This document shows, piece after piece, positions 17,304 to 25,702 of a DNA stretch of 64,000 bases (position 1 is its first letter; every line of letters begins with the position of its first letter). Origin of the DNA: Ruminococcus sp. (lineage in GTDB: Bacteria > Bacillota > Clostridia > Oscillospirales > Ruminococcaceae); NCBI GenBank assembly GCA_024697545.1, contig JAILFN010000123.1, positions 1 to 64,000 of the forward strand. Reading direction: 5' to 3'. A program made the translations under genes and the position numbers. The notes beneath the pieces are model-generated. The model was not told the DNA's origin and did not search any database. It worked only from the letters and a program-made list of their open reading frames with translations.

Positions 17304-18728
17304 ATGAAGAAAATCACGATAAAAAGATCGGCAGCTGTTATAGTTGCTTTGTTATCTGCATTTGCGGCAGCAAGCTGCTCATCCGCAAATGCAGAAAAAA
17401 AGACCACCGAGACCAGCGTAGAGACCGTTGTGGTCGAGGACACCAACGAAATAGAGGCTATCCCCGACGATGCCGAAAAAGAGATCAGATGGCTCGGCAC
17501 ATATGACCTCAACCCTTCAAAGGGGCAGGACAAGACCGTTGAGATGACGCTGTTCAACAACAAAGGCGGCTCTGTCGTTTGGGATCAGGTCATAGATTCG
17601 GAAAAGTTTGACAAGCTGGCGGCAGCGCTCATGTCAAAAAAGAATATGCCCGATATATTCAAGTATGAATGGATGGCTTTCCCCTGTCAGGTAGTAAAGG
17701 ATATGTACCAGCCCGTGGACGAGATAGTCGATTTCGACAGCGATCTGTGGGCGGATACCAAGCCCACCGCAGACCAGTTCGTGCTGGACGGAAAGCACTA
17801 TGTTGCTCCCATATCCTTTGAGCCGACGACTTACATGATGTACGACTACGCGGTAGTTGAGAGCGAGGGACTTGACGATCCTTACGAGACATACCTCGCG
17901 GGAGACTGGAACTTTGACGCATGGCAGGACATCGTAAATTCCTTCTGCTCCAACGCTTCGGGAGACGAGGAGCGTTACGGCATCAACGGCTGGTTCAACA
18001 CCCAGATAATCCAGCAGACGGGAAAGACGATGGTAAATTACGACGCCGACACCAACACCTTCGTATCAAACCTCAACGATCCCGACATTGAACGTGCGGA
18101 GAATATGCTCTATGAGATGGGCAAGAACGGATACATATGGGACACATGGACAGGAAGCGCCAACAATGCTTTAAAGGACGGCAACTGTCTGTTCTACTGC
18201 ATGGGAACATGGGCTATGACAGGAAATGCGGGTCCCAAGGAGGGCGATGACTGGAGGATAGTTCCCATGCCATACGACCCCAACACCGAGGAGAAGTATA
18301 TGTCTTCGGCAATGACCGCATATATGTGGGTCAAGGGTTCGGATAAGAAGGAAGCCGTAAAGGCGTGGTATGAATGCTGCCGCATAGCCGCTACCGACGA
18401 AGAATATCAGGAAAACGGAAAGCAGAAGTTCCTGAACGCAAATCCCGGCTGGACAGAGGATATGTATCAGGTGCTTTTAGATACACGCTCTACCGAGTAC
18501 ATTCAGGTGTTCGACTACGGCTACGGCATATCGGGAACGCTTTCGGACGACAATGTTGCTGAGGACGGAAGCTGCGTGACGAGAAAGCTTTACGAGTACA
18601 CCAACAAGACCGACGACGACGGCAAGCGTTACACATGGAGCGCTCTCAGAGAGAGTTATTCCGCGACGGTAGAATCCGAGCTGAAGGAGATCAATGCGGC
18701 GATACAGGATTACATCAGCAAAAACTGA
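17304..18728 (+). CDS. Extracellular solute-binding lipoprotein (ABC transporter family 1 type), copy 1
   Basis: A 474-residue lipoprotein. The signal peptide ends in AAASC with Cys25 as the lipidated residue; an acidic linker follows. The mature part has the layout of large sugar-binding proteins, including MPDIFKYEWMAFP, an EGLDDPYETY stretch, a GDEERYGINGW motif near 215, and MTAYMWVKGSDKK near 340. Binding-site aromatic residues are plentiful. GAAAGGAA precedes the ATG. No permease or ATPase gene adjoins, so it must use a transporter encoded elsewhere or act as a surface receptor. A close paralog follows after 28 bases. Confidence 0.85.
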   Translation: MKKITIKRSAAVIVALLSAFAAASCSSANAEKKTTETSVETVVVEDTNEIEAIPDDAEKEIRWLGTYDLNPSKGQDKTVEMTLFNNKGGSVVWDQVIDSEKFDKLAAALMSKKNMPDIFKYEWMAFPCQVVKDMYQPVDEIVDFDSDLWADTKPTADQFVLDGKHYVAPISFEPTTYMMYDYAVVESEGLDDPYETYLAGDWNFDAWQDIVNSFCSNASGDEERYGINGWFNTQIIQQTGKTMVNYDADTNTFVSNLNDPDIERAENMLYEMGKNGYIWDTWTGSANNALKDGNCLFYCMGTWAMTGNAGPKEGDDWRIVPMPYDPNTEEKYMSSAMTAYMWVKGSDKKEAVKAWYECCRIAATDEEYQENGKQKFLNANPGWTEDMYQVLLDTRSTEYIQVFDYGYGISGTLSDDNVAEDGSCVTRKLYEYTNKTDDDGKRYTWSALRESYSATVESELKEINAAIQDYISKN

Positions 18729-18756
18729 TCGGGATATACAGAAAGGACGATGAACT

Positions 18757-20175
18757 TTGAAAAACTATAAACGTATATTTGCAGGCGTTATGGCGCTGGG
18801 AATGGCGCTCGCGACTGCCTCCTGCGGAAGCTCGAAAAAAGAAAGCAAAAGCGACGAAAGCTTTGAGCCTACCAACAACGTAGAGGTTGAGGAGAGCGAT
18901 CAGATATCCGAGATCCCTGAGGGCGCGGATGCAAACCTGCTCTACCTCGGCGAGGGCGACCTCAATCCGACGAAGGGCAACAAGGAGACATCGACAGAGC
19001 TGACGCTTTTCCAGCAGAAGGGCGGCTCTATATCCTTCACCCCCACCACCCACGAACAGCGCTTTGACAAGCTTGCAGCTGCCATCACAGCAAACAAGGA
19101 TATCCCCGATATATTCAAGTACGAGTGGATAGCATTCCCCGCACACATCGTAAAGGATATGTACAATCCCATCGACGATATAGTTGACTTTGAGGACGAC
19201 CTCTGGGCACCGACAAAGGAAGTTGCCGACCAGTTCATGCTCCGCGGCAAGCACTACGTCGCACCGCTCGGATATCAGGCTTCGGCGATGCTTTGCTACA
19301 ATGCGGCTGTAATTGAAGCTGAGGGACTTGACGATCCTTATCAGCTCTACATTGACGGCGAGTGGACATGGAGTAACTGGATAAACATCATGACCGAATA
19401 CACGGGCAACGCGAGCGGCGACGAGGAAAGATTCGGCGTTAACGGATTCTTCAAGAACCATTTCGTACAGCAGACGGGCAAGCGCATGATAGAATACGAT
19501 CAGCCGAACAACAAGTTCGTCAGCAACCTGCTCGACCCCGATATAGAAAAGGCAGAGAACCTGCTTTACGATATGAACAAGAACGGTCTTATCAAGGACG
19601 GCTGGATAGGTTCGGCGAGCGAATGCTTCAAGCAGAATGTTCTGTTCTACGGCATGGGCGACTGGGCTTACACGGGAGCTTCGGGTCCTAAGGAAGATGA
19701 CAGCTGGGGCATTGTACCGATACCTATGAGCGACGACAATCCGCAGAAGATCACCACCTCCGATATGACCGCATTCATGTGGGTAAAAGGCTCGGACAAG
19801 GCAGATGCCGTAAAGACATGGTTCGAGTGCTGCCGTGTAGCAAAGACCGACCCCGAATACGAGCAGACCAACAAGGACAAGTTCTTTGAGAACAATCCAT
19901 ACTGGACAGAGGAAATGTATCAGGTACGTCAGGACGTTATATCCGACGACTACATGATGATGTTCGACTACATCTTCGGCATATCGAACGTGCTTGCCGA
20001 CGAGAAGAGCTTCGACGGCAACCAGAAGCTCGCCGACTATATGTACAGCGCTGTCGCCTCCATCGACGAGGACGGCAACCAGCCCACATGGGCGCAGGTG
20101 CGTGAGCAGTACAGCGCGACCATCGACAGCGAGATCGAAGAGATGAACAAGCAGATGGCAGCGATCGGCGGTTAA
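18757..20175 (+). CDS. Extracellular solute-binding lipoprotein, copy 2 (tandem paralog)
   Basis: A 472-residue lipoprotein, lipidated at Cys23 (ATASC), that aligns with the preceding protein along its whole length. Shared motifs include NPTKG, DKLAAA, IPDIFKYEWIAFP, EGLDDPYQLY, ASGDEERFGVNG, MTAFMWVKGSDK and WTEEMYQV. The linker and several pocket-lining segments differ, so specificity may have diverged. The start is TTG at 18757: the only nearby ATG (18750) opens a seven-codon frame, while GAAAGGA fits the TTG. Transcription probably reads through from the copy 1 promoter and stops at the hairpin 22 bases downstream. Confidence 0.85.
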   Translation: MKNYKRIFAGVMALGMALATASCGSSKKESKSDESFEPTNNVEVEESDQISEIPEGADANLLYLGEGDLNPTKGNKETSTELTLFQQKGGSISFTPTTHEQRFDKLAAAITANKDIPDIFKYEWIAFPAHIVKDMYNPIDDIVDFEDDLWAPTKEVADQFMLRGKHYVAPLGYQASAMLCYNAAVIEAEGLDDPYQLYIDGEWTWSNWINIMTEYTGNASGDEERFGVNGFFKNHFVQQTGKRMIEYDQPNNKFVSNLLDPDIEKAENLLYDMNKNGLIKDGWIGSASECFKQNVLFYGMGDWAYTGASGPKEDDSWGIVPIPMSDDNPQKITTSDMTAFMWVKGSDKADAVKTWFECCRVAKTDPEYEQTNKDKFFENNPYWTEEMYQVRQDVISDDYMMMFDYIFGISNVLADEKSFDGNQKLADYMYSAVASIDEDGNQPTWAQVREQYSATIDSEIEEMNKQMAAIGG

Positions 20176-20196
20176 GATCGGGCTTTAACAGTACAA

Positions 20197-20224
20197 AAAA
20201 GAGGACTTGTGCGAGTCCTCTTTT
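20197..20224 (+). terminator. Terminator of the binding-lipoprotein pair
   Basis: AAAAGAGGACT (20197-20207) pairs with AGTCCTCTTTT (20214-20224). Nearly the same element recurs after the next gene at 21289. Confidence 0.88.
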
Positions 20225-20232
20225 CTATTCTA

Positions 20233-20261
20233 TTGACTTCTCTGCCCTGCTGTGATATAAT
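20233..20261 (+). promoter_or_regulatory. Promoter of the dus gene
   Basis: TTGACT (20233-20238), a 17-base spacer and TATAAT (20256-20261), starting nine bases after the preceding terminator. Confidence 0.85.
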
Positions 20262-20307
20262 GTAAAATGCTCAACAAGAGAAGAAATAATGACCGGAAGG
20301 AACGATC

Positions 20308-21282
20308 ATGGAATACATTCAGATAGGGAACGTGAAAATCGAACGGACGGCGGCGCTGGCACCTATGGCTTCGGTCGCGGACAGGACATACCGCCTCATA
20401 TGCCGCGGATTCGGGGCGGCATACACCGTCAGCGAGATGATATCCTCAAAGGGACTTTGCTACGGCGATAAGAAGTCGGCGAAGATGTGCAGACTTGACG
20501 ACACCGACAGACCGACAGCGCTCCAGCTTTTCGGAGAAGACCCCGAATTCGTCGGCAGGGCGGCGTATATGCTCGGCGAATACAAGCCCGACATTATCGA
20601 CATAAACATGGGCTGTCCCGTGCCCAAGATAGTCAGCGGCGGCAGCGGTTCGGCACTCATGAAGGTCCCCGAGACTGCGGAGAAGATCTGCGAAGCCGCG
20701 GTAAAAAACGCCGCCTGTCCCGTCACCGTCAAAATGCGTATCGGCTGGGACGTCAGCAGCATAAACGCCGTTGACTTCGCAAAGCGAATGGAGCAGGCGG
20801 GTGCGGCGGCAATAACGGTACACGGTCGGACCAGGCAGCAGTTTTACTCGGGACGTGCCGACAGGGATATGATACGTCGGGTCAAGGAGGCAGTGAGCAT
20901 ACCTGTCATCGGCAACGGCGATGTGTCCGATCCTTTGGACTGCAAAGCGATGTACGAGCAGACAGGCTGCGACCTCGTGATGATAGGACGCGGCAGCTAC
21001 GGACGGCCGTGGTTATTTGAGGAAGTGCGTCACTACCTCGAAACAGGCGAGCTGCTCCCCGAAAAGCCCGTGACCGAGCGCATGGAGATAATGCTCCGAC
21101 ACGCCGAGATGCTTGCCGCAGACATCGGCGAAACGCCCGCCATGAAGGAAATGCGCCACAACGTCATCTGGTACGTCAAGGGTATGCACGGCGCTGCCGC
21201 CTACCGCCGCGAATGCGGAGAGGTATGCACCCTCGAACAGCTGAGGGCGCTGGCGGGGAAGGTCATTGCGGACAATACTTAA
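20308..21282 (+). CDS. dus: tRNA-dihydrouridine synthase
   Basis: A 324-residue FMN enzyme that reduces uridines in the tRNA D-loop with NADPH. The TIM-barrel signatures are clear: APMASVADRTYR at the N-terminus, LFGEDPE, then NMGCPVPK with the catalytic Cys, GGSGSALMK, VTVKMRIGWD, VHGRTRQQFYSG, IGNGDV, and MIGRGSYGRPWLF for phosphate binding of FMN. The length and order are those of the bacterial DusB-type enzyme. It is transcribed alone, between its own promoter and terminator. GGAAGGA lies before the ATG. Confidence 0.95.
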   Translation: MEYIQIGNVKIERTAALAPMASVADRTYRLICRGFGAAYTVSEMISSKGLCYGDKKSAKMCRLDDTDRPTALQLFGEDPEFVGRAAYMLGEYKPDIIDINMGCPVPKIVSGGSGSALMKVPETAEKICEAAVKNAACPVTVKMRIGWDVSSINAVDFAKRMEQAGAAAITVHGRTRQQFYSGRADRDMIRRVKEAVSIPVIGNGDVSDPLDCKAMYEQTGCDLVMIGRGSYGRPWLFEEVRHYLETGELLPEKPVTERMEIMLRHAEMLAADIGETPAMKEMRHNVIWYVKGMHGAAAYRRECGEVCTLEQLRALAGKVIADNT

Positions 21283-21288
21283 TGTACA

Positions 21289-21318
21289 AAAAAGAGGACT
21301 TTTGGAAGTCCTCTTTTT
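21289..21318. terminator. Bidirectional terminator after dus
   Basis: A 13-bp perfect stem, AAAAAGAGGACTT (21289-21301) with AAGTCCTCTTTTT (21306-21318), and a four-base loop. It also ends just after the stop of the convergent orphan gene. Confidence 0.92.
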
Positions 21319-21324
21319 AATTGT

Positions 21325-21924
21325 TTATTGCGAACTAATTATAACATCAAGGGTAGATATAATATCTTGTGCTATTCTGTATTTTCTACTATATTCACTG
21401 CTGCTTTTATCAGTAGAGGACGATATAAGGCTAATATACTCAGTCGGAGCATTTATACTCTTAATTGTTATTTTGATTTCTAATTTTGTACAAATCGGAT
21501 TCATTGTTTTTTCACCCGTAGTCCCGCCAATTACTGCTCCGGCACCACCAAATAATAATCCGCCTGCAACTGCTCGACCTATATCTGCTCCGCCTTGTAT
21601 TACTGTATTTCCATCTTCAATCAGCTGATAATTCAATATATCACTATAATTATATCTCACAAAATTAGTAGAATAAGAATCTAGCCCATATCTTGAAAAC
21701 TTAATTTTTTTATTGATATCATCAATATATACATAATCACCTATTTTCTTAGTGGTGTGGAACCCATTTACGTTAACCTTTTCTAATAATTCATTTCTTT
21801 TACGTTCTTCATATTCACGATTGGATCGAGCAGCAGAAGAATCAAGCACGTCAATAAGTTTATATAACAAATATAGCAGTCCTAATCCTCCAAGTATAAG
21901 CATAAATACTAATTCACCAGGCAT
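21325..21924 (-). CDS. Orphan membrane protein with glycine-zipper segment
   Basis: A 199-residue protein I cannot assign. An N-terminal membrane segment (about residues 4-26) leads to a charged helix. A beta-rich middle follows, then a glycine-zipper-like stretch near residue 125 (GGLLFGGAGAVIGGTTG) that could be a second membrane segment or an oligomerisation surface. The start is the ATG at 21924, six bases after GGAGGTG; the upstream ATG at 21939 has no ribosome site. Base composition is markedly AT-rich compared with the flanking housekeeping genes, which suggests foreign origin. It is second in a minus-strand pair with the gene at 21955. Confidence 0.65.
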   Translation of the reverse strand: MPGELVFMLILGGLGLLYLLYKLIDVLDSSAARSNREYEERKRNELLEKVNVNGFHTTKKIGDYVYIDDINKKIKFSRYGLDSYSTNFVRYNYSDILNYQLIEDGNTVIQGGADIGRAVAGGLLFGGAGAVIGGTTGEKTMNPICTKLEIKITIKSINAPTEYISLISSSTDKSSSEYSRKYRIAQDIISTLDVIISSQ

Positions 21925-21954
21925 TTTTTTCACCTCCATATTTTTTCAAACATT

Positions 21955-22407
21955 CTAATTAACGCATTCAACTATTTTTTTATCAGAATCATAGTAGCCA
22001 TAACGCATATGATCTGTTCCATTAACAGCATTTTGAGTTTCATAATATTTGTCGCTATGTTCGGCAAAGGATTCAATTTTAGAAAACGGAATTATGAACA
22101 CTTTTTCGTACAGAGAAGTATTACAGCCGTTAATATTTATCTTCTTTGCAACAGCAGTTATTTTGTTTCCACCCAGATAAGCACATACACTCTTAAAACT
22201 TGAAGAATTATTAGTGCTATGTAAATTAGCTAAACAAGTCAAATAACAGTTATACGATTCAAGTGCCATTATCATGTAATCATAATTCAAAAGATTATCT
22301 CGTTCATGATTAACGATCAGGCAATCTTCACCTATATTTTTAAAAATCAGTCGCTTATTGTGGAAAAGTCCATCAATAAATGCTTTTCTATCGTCAGTCC
22401 ACTTCAT
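21955..22407 (-). CDS. Orphan soluble protein in AT-rich island
   Basis: A 150-residue protein with no motif I recognise. It has no signal peptide or membrane segment and contains five Cys. The sequence is rich in Asn, Tyr and Lys, in keeping with the AT-rich DNA. AGAGGTG lies eight bases before the ATG. It is 30 bases upstream of the membrane-protein gene on the same strand, so the two form a pair that is likely transcribed together. Confidence 0.6.
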   Translation of the reverse strand: MKWTDDRKAFIDGLFHNKRLIFKNIGEDCLIVNHERDNLLNYDYMIMALESYNCYLTCLANLHSTNNSSSFKSVCAYLGGNKITAVAKKININGCNTSLYEKVFIIPFSKIESFAEHSDKYYETQNAVNGTDHMRYGYYDSDKKIVECVN

Positions 22408-22422
22408 GATACACCTCTTCTT

Positions 22423-22485
22423 TCACCCCCCAGCAACCACAGCAGCTACCACCACAGTAAATACACGATTTTTCAACACAATCAT
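22423..22485 (-). CDS. Possible 20-residue leader peptide
   Basis: An ATG at 22485 follows TTGGAGGTATTTGAA, a good ribosome site, and opens 20 codons ending in a hydrophobic Val/Ala/Gly run. It stops 15 bases before the orphan gene at 22407. The overlapping second frame lacks a start codon but reads a Cys-rich stretch (CIYCGGSCCGC), so a frameshifted or decayed Cys-rich small gene is also possible. Coding status is uncertain. Confidence 0.25.
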   Translation of the reverse strand: MIVLKNRVFTVVVAAVVAGG

Positions 22486-22542
22486 TTCAAATACCTCCAA
22501 TTCTTTGTGCCAAATAGCACTCATTTATTAAATTCTACCATC

Positions 22543-22562
22543 AAAAAAAAAAAAAAAAAAAA
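22543..22562. repeat. Homopolymer of 20 A
   Basis: Twenty consecutive A in the AT-rich island, between the orphan genes and the rsmI promoter. It is unlike anything else in the window; the length may be unstable or affected by sequencing. Confidence 0.9.
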
Positions 22563-22609
22563 GAATATTTTATTAAGCTAATGTTAATTTTGAAAATCAC
22601 AATTACTGC

Positions 22610-22638
22610 TTGCAATACACCAAAAAGTGTGCTATAAT
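22610..22638 (+). promoter_or_regulatory. Promoter of the rsmI-led run
   Basis: TTGCAA (22610-22615), a 17-base spacer and TATAAT (22633-22638), about 34 bases before the rsmI start. Confidence 0.75.
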
Positions 22639-22671
22639 AATAAGATAGCAAAAAAGAGATCGGGTGAAAAT

Positions 22672-23511
22672 ATGGGAATTCTATATATTGTCGGTACGCC
22701 TATCGGGAATCTTGGGGATATGACCTACCGCGCTGTAGAAACGCTCAAAAGCGTGGACTTTATATGCGCCGAGGATACCCGCGTTACGGCGAAGCTTTTG
22801 AACTATTTTGAGATAAAAAAGCCGCTTGTCAGCTACCACGAGCATAACGCGGGGGCTGTCGGCGAGCAGATAGCGCAGAGGATATTGTCGGGCGAAACGG
22901 CGGCTGTCGTGACCGACGCGGGTATGCCCTGCATCTCCGACCCCGGCGAACTGCTGGTAAAGCGCTGCGCCGAACTGGGCGTTGAGGTCAAGGTCGTCCC
23001 GGGGCCTACTGCCGCCATGTCGGCGATCGCTATCAGCGGGCTGTCAACGCAGAATTTCAGCTTCCGCGGGTTCCTCTCGGTCAACAAAAAACAGCGTCAG
23101 GCACACCTCGCGGCGATACGCGACTGCACCGATACGCTGATATTCTACGAAGCCCCGCACAAGCTTGAGGCGACACTTTCAGACCTGCTCGCATTTCTCG
23201 GCGACAGAAGGATCTCTCTCTGCCGCGAGCTGACAAAGATACACGAAGAGGTGCGCCGCACAACGCTTTCCGAAGCGGTAGAGTATTACAAGACCAACAA
23301 GCCGAAGGGAGAGTTTGTGCTCGTGATCGAGGGCGCAAGGGCGGAAGAGTACGAAAATACGGACAGTATTGAAGCTGCACTCGCTCAGGTCGCTGCTCTT
23401 GCCGAAAAAGGTATGCGTCCCGCCGACGCCTGCCGCGAGATCGCCAAGGTCTCTCCCTTCTCCAAAGGCGAGCTTTACACAGCGTATCTGGAGGGCAAAG
23501 AGGATGCTTGA
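22672..23511 (+). CDS. rsmI: 16S rRNA (cytidine1402-2'-O)-methyltransferase
   Basis: A 279-residue tetrapyrrole-methylase-fold enzyme that methylates the ribose of C1402 in the ribosomal P site using S-adenosylmethionine. Diagnostic motifs are VGTPIGNLGDMTYRA at the N-terminus, CAEDTRVT, SYHEHN, VTDAGMPCISDPG, VPGPTA and FYEAPHK. The start is ATG at 22672; an in-frame GTG further upstream would place codons inside the promoter. The ribosome site (GGGTG) is modest. It heads a collinear run of nine genes, and its stop overlaps the rimI start by eight bases. Confidence 0.95.
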   Translation: MGILYIVGTPIGNLGDMTYRAVETLKSVDFICAEDTRVTAKLLNYFEIKKPLVSYHEHNAGAVGEQIAQRILSGETAAVVTDAGMPCISDPGELLVKRCAELGVEVKVVPGPTAAMSAIAISGLSTQNFSFRGFLSVNKKQRQAHLAAIRDCTDTLIFYEAPHKLEATLSDLLAFLGDRRISLCRELTKIHEEVRRTTLSEAVEYYKTNKPKGEFVLVIEGARAEEYENTDSIEAALAQVAALAEKGMRPADACREIAKVSPFSKGELYTAYLEGKEDA

Positions 23512-23956
23512 GATAATGTCAATGACCGAGGAAAACTACAAGGCAGCTGCCGATATCGAGCAAACTTGTTTTTCCGACCGCCCATGGACTGCCGAGCAGT
23601 TCCGCGAGGAGCTTTCGCTTGATTTTTCGAGGACATTCATCGCCTACTCAGACGGCGTGGCGGCAGGATTTGTAAACCTTTGGCTCACACCGCCGATGGC
23701 ACTTATCAATAACATCGCCGTGCTGCCGCAGTTTCGGCGGCAGGGTATAGCCGCGAAGCTGATAATGACCGCACTTTCCGCCTGCGATGATTGCAGCTCT
23801 CTGACACTCGAAGTCAGAGAGAGCAACGAAGGGGCTATAAAGCTGTACAATAAAATGGACTTTTCGCAGGTCGGGAGGCGCAGGAGATTTTACGAGAATC
23901 CGACCGAAGACGCGCTTATCATGACTAAATTTTTCCGCAAGGGTGAGTATATATGA
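23504..23956 (+). CDS. rimI: Ribosomal protein S18-alanine N-acetyltransferase
   Basis: A 150-residue GNAT enzyme. The acetyl-CoA motif is VLPQFRRQGIAAKLI near residue 75, and the RimI-typical ending EVRESNEGAIKLYNKMDFSQVGRRRRFYENP carries the Glu, Asn and Tyr that are conserved in this family. The start is ATG at 23504, eight bases after GGAGGG and overlapping the rsmI stop; the longer open frame upstream is inside rsmI. RimI genes commonly sit beside tsaD, as here. It probably acetylates the N-terminal Ala of S18. Confidence 0.85.
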   Translation: MLEIMSMTEENYKAAADIEQTCFSDRPWTAEQFREELSLDFSRTFIAYSDGVAAGFVNLWLTPPMALINNIAVLPQFRRQGIAAKLIMTALSACDDCSSLTLEVRESNEGAIKLYNKMDFSQVGRRRRFYENPTEDALIMTKFFRKGEYI

Positions 23957-24654
23957 GTGATATCAAGGGGCATTCGGTCGAAATGCTGGGCGGGACAGGG
24001 CTGCACATATCGGCTTCACACCGATTCGGGACGGATGCTTTCCTGCTTGCGGATTTTGCAGCACCGCGCCACAAGGATACGGTCATTGACCTGTGCTCGG
24101 GCTGTGGGATAGTCGCTGTTGTGATGAAGCTGAGATTTGCCCCCAAGTCGGTCACGGCTGTCGAAATCGAGCGTGAGGGCACCGAGCTTACGAATATAAC
24201 TATCCAAGAAAACGGACTGCAAGACTTTGCCGCGGTCTGCGCCGATCTTCGTGAATGGAAGGCGGAGCGCGAGGTCGATCTCATCACCTGCAATCCGCCG
24301 TATTTTGCCGAAAGCGCAGGCTACCGCAGTCAAACGGCAGCAACCGCCCGACATGAGCTGCTCTGCTCTATCGAGGACGTATGCAGCGCGGCAAAGCGCT
24401 CGCTGAAATTCGGCGGCAGGCTGTGCATCTGCAACCGTCCCGAGCGGCTTGCAGACATCATCTGCGCCATGCGGGCAAACGGGATCGAGCCGAAGCGGGC
24501 AAGGTTTGTGTCCAAAAATGCGGACACTCCGCCATGGCTGGTGCTGGTCGAGGGGCGCAAGGGCGGCAAGGCGTTCCTGACTGTCGAAAAGTCGTTATAT
24601 ACGACTGCCGAGGACGGCAGCTTCTCCGACGAGCTGCGCAGAGTTTATCTTTGA
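23953..24654 (+). CDS. tRNA1(Val) A37 N6-methyltransferase-like protein (YfiC/TrmN6 family)
   Basis: A 233-residue class I SAM methyltransferase. Residues 35-50 hold the SAM loop (VIDLCSGCGIVAV), and the CNPPYF motif near residue 115 is the NPPY signature of N6-adenine or N5-glutamine methylation. The N-terminal HRFGTDAFLLADFA is typical of the YfiC/TrmN6 group, which methylates A37 of tRNA1(Val) in E. coli. It overlaps rimI at ATGA. Target specificity is inferred from family. Confidence 0.85.
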   Translation: MSDIKGHSVEMLGGTGLHISASHRFGTDAFLLADFAAPRHKDTVIDLCSGCGIVAVVMKLRFAPKSVTAVEIEREGTELTNITIQENGLQDFAAVCADLREWKAEREVDLITCNPPYFAESAGYRSQTAATARHELLCSIEDVCSAAKRSLKFGGRLCICNRPERLADIICAMRANGIEPKRARFVSKNADTPPWLVLVEGRKGGKAFLTVEKSLYTTAEDGSFSDELRRVYL

Positions 24655-24681
24655 CAATACATTACATCATAAGGTGATAGC

Positions 24682-25698
24682 ATGAAAATATTAGGCATTG
24701 AATCCAGCTGCGATGAGACTGCGGCTGCTGTGGTCGAGGACGGCAAGCGCGTCCTCTCGAACGTTGTGGCAAGTCAGATAGACGAGCATCGGCTGTACGG
24801 CGGCGTGGTGCCCGAGATAGCGTCGCGCCGGCACGCGGAGAACATCTACTGGGTCGTGCAGGAAGCACTGCTGAAAGCCGACTGCGATCTTGATGACATC
24901 GACGCTGTCGCGGTGACGTATGCACCGGGGCTGATCGGTGCGCTGCTGGTCGGTATAAGCTTTGCGAAGGGTCTTGCGATGGCGGCAGACAAGCCGCTGG
25001 TGCCCGTGCATCACATCGCGGGGCATATCGCGGCTAATTATATCACGCATGACGATCTGGAGCCGCCCTATCTCTGTCTTGTGATCTCCGGCGGTCACAG
25101 CCACATCATAGAGGTACGCGACTATACCCATTACCACGTCTTGGGGCGCACCCGCGATGATGCGGCGGGAGAATGCTTTGACAAGGCGGCAAGGGTGCTG
25201 GGTTACGAGTACCCGGGCGGCAAATTCATCGACGCGGCGGCAAAGCTGGGCGACCCGGGTGCTTACAAGCTGCCCAAGCCGAGAATACCGGGTAGCGATC
25301 TCGATTTCAGCTTTTCGGGACTGAAGACCGCTGTTATCAACACAGTACATAACGCCCAACAGAAAGGCGAGGAGCTGCGACGCGAGGATATGGCAGCGAG
25401 CTTTCAGAAGACCGTTGCGGACACGCTGGTGGAACGCACCATCTCGGCAGCCGAGATGCTCGGCAGCAAAAAGCTCGCCATTGCGGGCGGAGTGTCTGCA
25501 AATTCGGGGGTGCGTTCCGCATTCGAGCAGGCTTGCGAAAAACGCGGCATAAAGCTCTATATGCCCGAGCTGAGATACTGCGGCGACAATGCCGCTATGA
25601 TCGCCTGTCAGGGATATTACGACTACCTTGCGGGAAAACGTGCAGATGAGAGCCTCAACGGTATAGCGACGCTTTCGCTGGACAAAATATCGGAATAA
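24682..25698 (+). CDS. tsaD: tRNA N6-adenosine threonylcarbamoyltransferase
   Basis: A 338-residue ASKHA-fold protein that transfers threonylcarbamoyl to A37 of ANN-decoding tRNAs with TsaB and TsaE. Key residues are visible: the GIESSCDETAAAVVE start, the HHIAGHIAAN metal-binding His pair near residue 110, ISGGHSHI, YPGGKFID, FSFSGLKTAV and GGVSANSGVR. The length is normal. The start at 24682 follows AAGGTGATAGC. tsaB and tsaE are not in this window. Confidence 0.97.
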   Translation: MKILGIESSCDETAAAVVEDGKRVLSNVVASQIDEHRLYGGVVPEIASRRHAENIYWVVQEALLKADCDLDDIDAVAVTYAPGLIGALLVGISFAKGLAMAADKPLVPVHHIAGHIAANYITHDDLEPPYLCLVISGGHSHIIEVRDYTHYHVLGRTRDDAAGECFDKAARVLGYEYPGGKFIDAAAKLGDPGAYKLPKPRIPGSDLDFSFSGLKTAVINTVHNAQQKGEELRREDMAASFQKTVADTLVERTISAAEMLGSKKLAIAGGVSANSGVRSAFEQACEKRGIKLYMPELRYCGDNAAMIACQGYYDYLAGKRADESLNGIATLSLDKISE

Positions 25699-25702
25699 GG
25701 CT

